From contig CALREA010000010.1 of the NCBI GenBank assembly GCA_943355055.1, forward strand, positions 1 to 36,656: a stretch of DNA of 36,656 nt. The letters are read 5' to 3'. Shown one piece after another: positions 34,201 through 36,656 of this stretch. The first letter of the stretch is position 1. Each line of letters begins with the position of its first letter. The position numbers and the translations under genes were made by a program. The stretch comes from Candidatus Peribacteria bacterium. Its GTDB lineage: Bacteria > Patescibacteriota > Gracilibacteria > UBA1369 > UBA12463. Under the pieces are notes generated by a model. The model searched no databases. It saw only the letters and a program-made list of their open reading frames with translations, and was not told the origin of the DNA.

Positions 34201-35202
34201 ACTCGTGTTGAAGAGCTCTTCGAAGCTCGAACACCCAAGTCCCCCGCCATTTTTGCAGAATTTGATGGAAAAATTTCTATCGAACAAAAAGGACAACTCT
34301 TCGAAATCCTCCTCAGCAACGACAAGCCGGTTGAGAAAAACTACCTCGTCCCATCAGAGATGCAAATATCGGTGAAAATAGGACAAAAGATCAAGGAAGG
34401 CGAAGTTATGGCTCAAAATCCGGACAATCGAGCTACCATCAAATCAGATACCGCTGGCTCAGTTATCGCGGTTGATGACGAAAAAATCAGTATCATGACA
34501 GAGGGAAGTATCGAAAAACTCTACAAGATTCCATCAGGAAAATCACTCAAGGTGAAGAACGGCCAGATGGTACTAAAGGGTTCCGCTATGACCGCCGGTC
34601 ACTTCAATCTCCGTGAGCTTATGCGCCTGACCGACATCTACACGGTCTCACGTTACATCATGACGGAGGTTCAGAACATTTACGCTTCACAGGGTCAGAC
34701 GATTAACGATAAACATATCGAAATCATCGCGCGACAGATGTTATCCAAGGTTCGTATCATCGAATCAGGAGAAACAGCATTCCTCCCTGGTGAGATCTCC
34801 GACATCATCTCCTACGGTAACCGAAATGCCGAATCCAAGGGTGCAGGCAAGAAACCGGCACGTGCCGAACGTCTTCTCCTCGGTCTCACACGTATCTCCC
34901 TCTGTACTGACAGCTGGCTCTCCGCCGCATCCTTCCAGGAGACAATCCGTGTTCTCGTCGAGGCTTCTACCACAAAACGTGTTGATAAACTCGAAGGTCT
35001 CAAGGAAAACGTTATCATCGGTAAACTCATTCCAGCCGGCGCCACCTACCGCAAGCGTCATGATGACCTCGTTCAATACATGAACGGCCGTATGAACGAC
35101 GAAATCACCAAAGGCCTCCGCAAACCACCCGCCGACCCCGTCGAACGCGCTGAATACCTCGAAGAGTTCGAGAGAAGTTCGGATTTATGTCCGATTGTAT
35201 AA
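31219..35202 (+). CDS. rpoC: RNA polymerase beta' subunit
   Basis: 1327 residues. The N-terminal zinc site has Cys70, Cys72, Cys85 and Cys88 (CYC ... CEKC). A Lys/Glu-rich coiled insertion follows at about 155-230. The catalytic loop [12 protein letters not shown] starts at 529 and holds the three metal-binding Asp. The bridge-helix/trigger-loop region and the second zinc site ([13 protein letters not shown]) are present, ending with the clamp region [20 protein letters not shown]. There is no Shine-Dalgarno; the upstream stretch is pyrimidine-rich (TTCTCTCT before the ATG). It is followed after 18 bp by a DUF805 gene and then the terminator. Confidence 0.98.
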   Translation: MQPSSIPQSKSNKLDAFDAISISVASPETILGWSHGEVKKPETINYRTQKPERDGLFCEKIFGPTKNWECYCGKYKRIRYKGVVCEKCGVEVTRSSVRRERMGHIKLAVPVTHIWFLRSTPSRIGLLLDLPIKSLEQVVYFAAYVVTAVDEKSKVEAREQLDAEYKQHRKKTQDDMKEEIETRSEGLKGEASIALKAGVEKDYAKKLEEFDGQYSTAKEELTKITVGRIYSEYEYRDMSVKFGHVFKSSTGAEAIRDIIASLDLRKLQETLAVDLKKSSGQKQKKIMKRLKLVSSLFQNDIKPEWMILTALPVIPPDLRPMVQLDGGRFAASDLNDLYRRVINRNNRLKRLLAIGAPEVICRNEKRMLQEAVDTLLNNNVRSGRSVFNAGDKRKLRSLSDMLKGKQGRFRQNLLGKRVDYSGRSVIVVGPKLKLHQCGLPKLMALELFRPFVIGKLIRDGYAHNIKNAEKLIQSGKKEVWDILEEVTRNRYVLLNRAPTLHRLGIQAFQPVLVEGKAIQIHPLVCAAFNADFDGDQMAVHVPLSGQAQLEAKELMLSARNLLKPSAGHPIIAPTQDMVLGCYYLTKMTKGKLGEGMSFSSTEEAVLAYNQGVVHIQAPIKARLSQTLGGKTVDTTVGRLIFNAFIAKQLGYINETIDKKRLENIVAETFEQCGTEITAITADSLKRIGFEFATRSGLSIGAADMIVPDEKGGVVDKSSEVVHQINLQYAQGLITDEERYLHTIKVWGQTKSEIASLMIKSFNDENHLHYMINSGARGNWGQVTQLCGMKGLVANPAGKTIELPIKSNLKEGFTILEYFIATHGGRKGKSDTALKTAEAGYLTRRLVDAVQDVVIREYDCGSTMVHQVTREESVAIGEEFENRIYGRVLMQPVVGPKTGEVIIESDVEIDNAVIKKIRKENIESVGVRSVLTCLTEGGICVKCYGKDLGTNQTVEVGTAVGIIAAQSIGEPGTQLTMRTFHMGGVAEGKDITQGLTRVEELFEARTPKSPAIFAEFDGKISIEQKGQLFEILLSNDKPVEKNYLVPSEMQISVKIGQKIKEGEVMAQNPDNRATIKSDTAGSVIAVDDEKISIMTEGSIEKLYKIPSGKSLKVKNGQMVLKGSAMTAGHFNLRELMRLTDIYTVSRYIMTEVQNIYASQGQTINDKHIEIIARQMLSKVRIIESGETAFLPGEISDIISYGNRNAESKGAGKKPARAERLLLGLTRISLCTDSWLSAASFQETIRVLVEASTTKRVDKLEGLKENVIIGKLIPAGATYRKRHDDLVQYMNGRMNDEITKGLRKPPADPVERAEYLEEFERSSDLCPIV

Positions 35203-35220
35203 ATCTTATAAAAGAAAATT

Positions 35221-35565
35221 ATGGACTATTATCTTCAATGTTTCAAAAAATTTGCCGTTTTCAGTGGCCGCTCGGAAAGAGCGGAATATTGGTACTTTTT
35301 CTTATGTAATATTATTGCAGCTATTATTCTCGGCACGCTCGATAATATTATTTTTATTCGAAATGAACTTCTGGTGATAAATGGCATGACTATAAATATC
35401 TTTATTCTCAGTCCGGTCTATGCCTTAATCACACTGATTCCCGGATTAGCCGTTGCGGTAAGGAGAATGCATGATGTGGGAAAAAGTGGCTTTTTCCTAC
35501 TGATTCCCATATATAATATCGTTTTACTCTGCACTGAAGGGACAAAAGATAATAATAAATATTAA
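35221..35565 (+). CDS. DUF805 membrane protein
   Basis: 114 residues, typical for the family. The family start FSGRSERAEYWYFFLCNIIA (14-33) and the VRRMHDVGKSGFFLLIPIYN block (near 80-99) are plain. Three or four hydrophobic helices span the membrane. DUF805 has no agreed function. As the last gene before the terminator it is probably cotranscribed with rpoBC, though 18 bp of AT-rich sequence could hide a weak promoter. Confidence 0.88.
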   Translation: MDYYLQCFKKFAVFSGRSERAEYWYFFLCNIIAAIILGTLDNIIFIRNELLVINGMTINIFILSPVYALITLIPGLAVAVRRMHDVGKSGFFLLIPIYNIVLLCTEGTKDNNKY

Positions 35566-35595
35566 ACACCCTCTTGCTTTTCTTGCCAAGATTTC

Positions 35596-35623
35596 AAAAC
35601 CACCCCACCCGGGGTGGTTTTTT
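35596..35623 (+). terminator. Intrinsic terminator of the rpoB-ssb-rpoC-DUF805 unit
   Basis: AAAACCACCCC (35596-35606) pairs with GGGGTGGTTTT (35611-35621) around ACCC. Eleven base pairs and a run of T (through 35623) make a strong rho-independent terminator, 30 bp after the DUF805 stop. Confidence 0.92.
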
Positions 35624-35682
35624 GTTGTCAGAAAAATTTCAAGAAAAATTCAAACCTTGTTCAGGAATTTGTTAGGTTGGTC

Positions 35683-35691
35683 TGATACGAT
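35683..35691 (+). promoter_or_regulatory. Extended -10 before the toxin-like gene
   Basis: TGATACGAT matches TG-n-TACGAT. No convincing -35. The start codon at 35719 lies 27 nt downstream. Confidence 0.3.
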
Positions 35692-35718
35692 GAAGGATAT
35701 TCATTATTACTCAGCGTC

Positions 35719-36108
35719 ATGATAAAAAAATTCCTCGAATGGATAAGCCTAAAACAAAAATTAAATATGAAGAATATATCGCCACCTCTTGTAAACGAAG
35801 GTGACATATGGTGGACAAGCATGGGAGAAAATATAGGATGGGAGATAAACGGAAAAAGTAAGGATTTTACCCGTCCTGTTATTATATACAAAAAGTTAGC
35901 ACATGGATTTTATTTTGTAATTCCGGCAACTACAAAAGTAAAAACTGGCTCTTGGTATATACCGTATCGACATCAATCTATAAATGCAGCTGCGTGCCTT
36001 CATCAAGCACGTTCAATAGACTTTCGAAGGCTCCACTCGAAACTTGGGAGATTAGACGATAGTGATTTCTCAAAGATCAAAGCTGGATTTATCAAACTCT
36101 ACGTATAA
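35719..36108 (+). CDS. MazF/PemK-family toxin-like protein, orphan
   Basis: 129 residues, or 113 if the second ATG (35767) is used; no ribosome-binding site decides. The MazF/PemK beta-barrel landmarks are present: NEGDIWWTSMGENIGWEING (26-45), RPVIIYKK (52-59), FYFVIPATTKVKTGSWYIPY (64-83) and a final helix ARSIDFRRLHSKLG with DFSKIKAGF. This family cleaves mRNA at short motifs. No antitoxin gene lies next to it: upstream is the terminator and DUF805, downstream a gap and rpsL. The longer form begins with a basic helix, MIKKFLEWISLKQKLN. Confidence 0.75.
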   Translation: MIKKFLEWISLKQKLNMKNISPPLVNEGDIWWTSMGENIGWEINGKSKDFTRPVIIYKKLAHGFYFVIPATTKVKTGSWYIPYRHQSINAAACLHQARSIDFRRLHSKLGRLDDSDFSKIKAGFIKLYV

Positions 36109-36115
36109 AAATTTC

Positions 36116-36155
36116 CCCCACATCCTTTCGGATATGGGGTCGCGAGAAAATCTCG
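36116..36155. terminator. Two adjacent hairpins after the toxin-like gene
   Basis: CCCCACATCC/GGATATGGGG (36116-36139, one mismatch, TTTC loop) begins 8 nt after the stop. CGAGA/TCTCG (36143-36155) follows. Neither is followed by a plus-strand U-run; on the minus strand the first is followed by AAATTTTT. Weak terminator at best. The rest of 36156-36334 shows only the rpsL promoter. Confidence 0.35.
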
Positions 36156-36274
36156 AATTCACAAGCATTATAACAGACAGAAGAATGAAAAGCAATTTAC
36201 CAGCCCACAAAGCTAACTTCCGCTTCAAGCATCATCTAACGCCCCTTCCTCCACCCCCAAAGCCGAAAATTCAT

Positions 36275-36303
36275 TTGCAATAAGGCGGAATATAAGCTAA
36301 ATT
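36275..36303 (+). promoter_or_regulatory. rpsL promoter candidate
   Basis: TTGCAA (36275-36280), 17 bp, TAAATT (36298-36303), about 31 nt before the ATG. Confidence 0.4.
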
Positions 36304-36334
36304 ACCCCCGCTAATAATTAACGAATCGCACACA

Positions 36335-36656
36335 ATGCCTACCGTAAACCAACTGATCCGCAAGCCTCGAAAGTCTCCAAAGAATAAGTCAAAATCGACG
36401 GCGTTGCTGTCAGGTTGGAACTCCATTAAAAACGGACCAATCAGCCTAAATGCACCATTTAAACGTGGCGTATGTCTTCAGGTAAAAACGATGACACCGA
36501 AGAAGCCGAACTCCGCTCTCCGAAAGGTGGCAAAGGTTCGTCTGACTAACGGTGTTGAAGTCATCGCCTACATTCCTGGCGAGGGTCACAATCTGCAGGA
36601 GCACTCAGTCGTTATGATCCGTGGTGGTCGTGTCCCGGACTTGCCGGGTGTGCGTT
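36335..36656 (+). CDS. rpsL: Ribosomal protein S12, 5' part (cut by window end)
   Basis: 107 residues visible, no stop before the end. [20 protein letters not shown] opens the family; [20 protein letters not shown] (54-73), [20 protein letters not shown] and DLPGVR follow. S12 shapes the 30S decoding centre. Two oddities: about 13 extra residues against E. coli between the N-terminal tail and RGVC ([19 protein letters not shown] region), and Pro101 where E. coli has Lys88 (GGRVKDLPG becomes GGRVPDLPG); Lys43 is kept as Lys56. rpsL after rpoC recalls the common rpoBC-rpsL-rpsG-fusA order. Confidence 0.96.
   Translation, partial: MPTVNQLIRKPRKSPKNKSKSTALLSGWNSIKNGPISLNAPFKRGVCLQVKTMTPKKPNSALRKVAKVRLTNGVEVIAYIPGEGHNLQEHSVVMIRGGRVPDLPGVR

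Noticed and set aside
36062-36283. 73-residue plus-strand open frame after the toxin-like gene
   Set aside because: It overlaps the 3' end of that gene in another frame and spans the hairpins; no motif.
1-36656. Gracilibacteria/SR1 code with UGA as glycine
   Set aside because: serS, the HigA-type gene and the gene at 11232 end at TGA at the expected protein length, and no conserved frame reads through UGA.
1-36656. tRNA, rRNA, CRISPR or insertion sequence
   Set aside because: I saw no cloverleaf with a GTTCRA-type T-loop, no rRNA stretch, no regularly spaced repeats and no transposase motif. The tandem repeats in fbp are only two units and in frame.

Overview
The window reads as a compact bacterial chromosome segment, most probably from the Candidate Phyla Radiation (Patescibacteria), with a Peregrinibacteria-like lineage as my best guess. 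This is inference. It rests on a DUF5674 protein, the gene style and content, short gaps, and start codons that almost never have a Shine-Dalgarno sequence. UGA is a normal stop here (serS and the HigA-like gene both end in TGA), so the Gracilibacteria/SR1 code is excluded. I see no tRNA, rRNA, CRISPR array or insertion sequence.

Layout. Positions 202-1683 hold a stand-alone protein resembling the N-terminal ATP-grasp domain of PEP synthase/PPDK. Positions 6248-1686 (minus) form a run: class I fructose-bisphosphate aldolase, fructose-1,6-bisphosphatase, an ECF sigma factor, and a membrane FecR-domain protein that is probably its anti-sigma factor. A GNAT-like gene follows, then rsmH with an FtsL-like gene (minus). 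A 430-bp gap with GC-rich repeats leads to DUF5674, a partner gene and a TsaC/Sua5-type gene (minus). Two unknown helical proteins and GAPDH follow, then an MFS transporter.

Positions 14242-18297 carry the heat-shock set hrcA-grpE-(two small genes)-dnaK. A perfect CIRCE operator encloses the dnaK -10 box. Three small genes follow dnaK: a zinc ribbon, a two-helix membrane protein, and a gene broken by an in-frame TAG. Next come a Bro-N regulator with an operator-like palindrome in its promoter, an orphan HigA-type antitoxin, an unknown gene and serS. After these is a membrane-anchored SH3 plus methyltransferase-like protein.

Positions 26616-23725 (minus) encode two tandem membrane-anchored proteins with a trypsin/HtrA-like fold. 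Neither has a catalytic Ser, His or Asp where expected, and one is split by a frameshift in a G9 run. Divergent from them is rpoB-ssb-rpoC-DUF805, ending at a strong intrinsic terminator. Then come an orphan MazF/PemK-type toxin and the 5' part of rpsL, cut by the window end.

Most notable points: RpoB has a histone-H1-like Lys/Ala/Pro N-terminal tail and an acidic C-terminal tail, and ssb lies between rpoB and rpoC. A GC-rich repeat family sits both between genes and in frame inside the fructose-bisphosphatase gene. The pseudo-protease pair lacks its catalytic residues. S12 carries Pro at a lysine position linked to streptomycin response. Functions are assigned from motif recognition by eye; no database search was possible.
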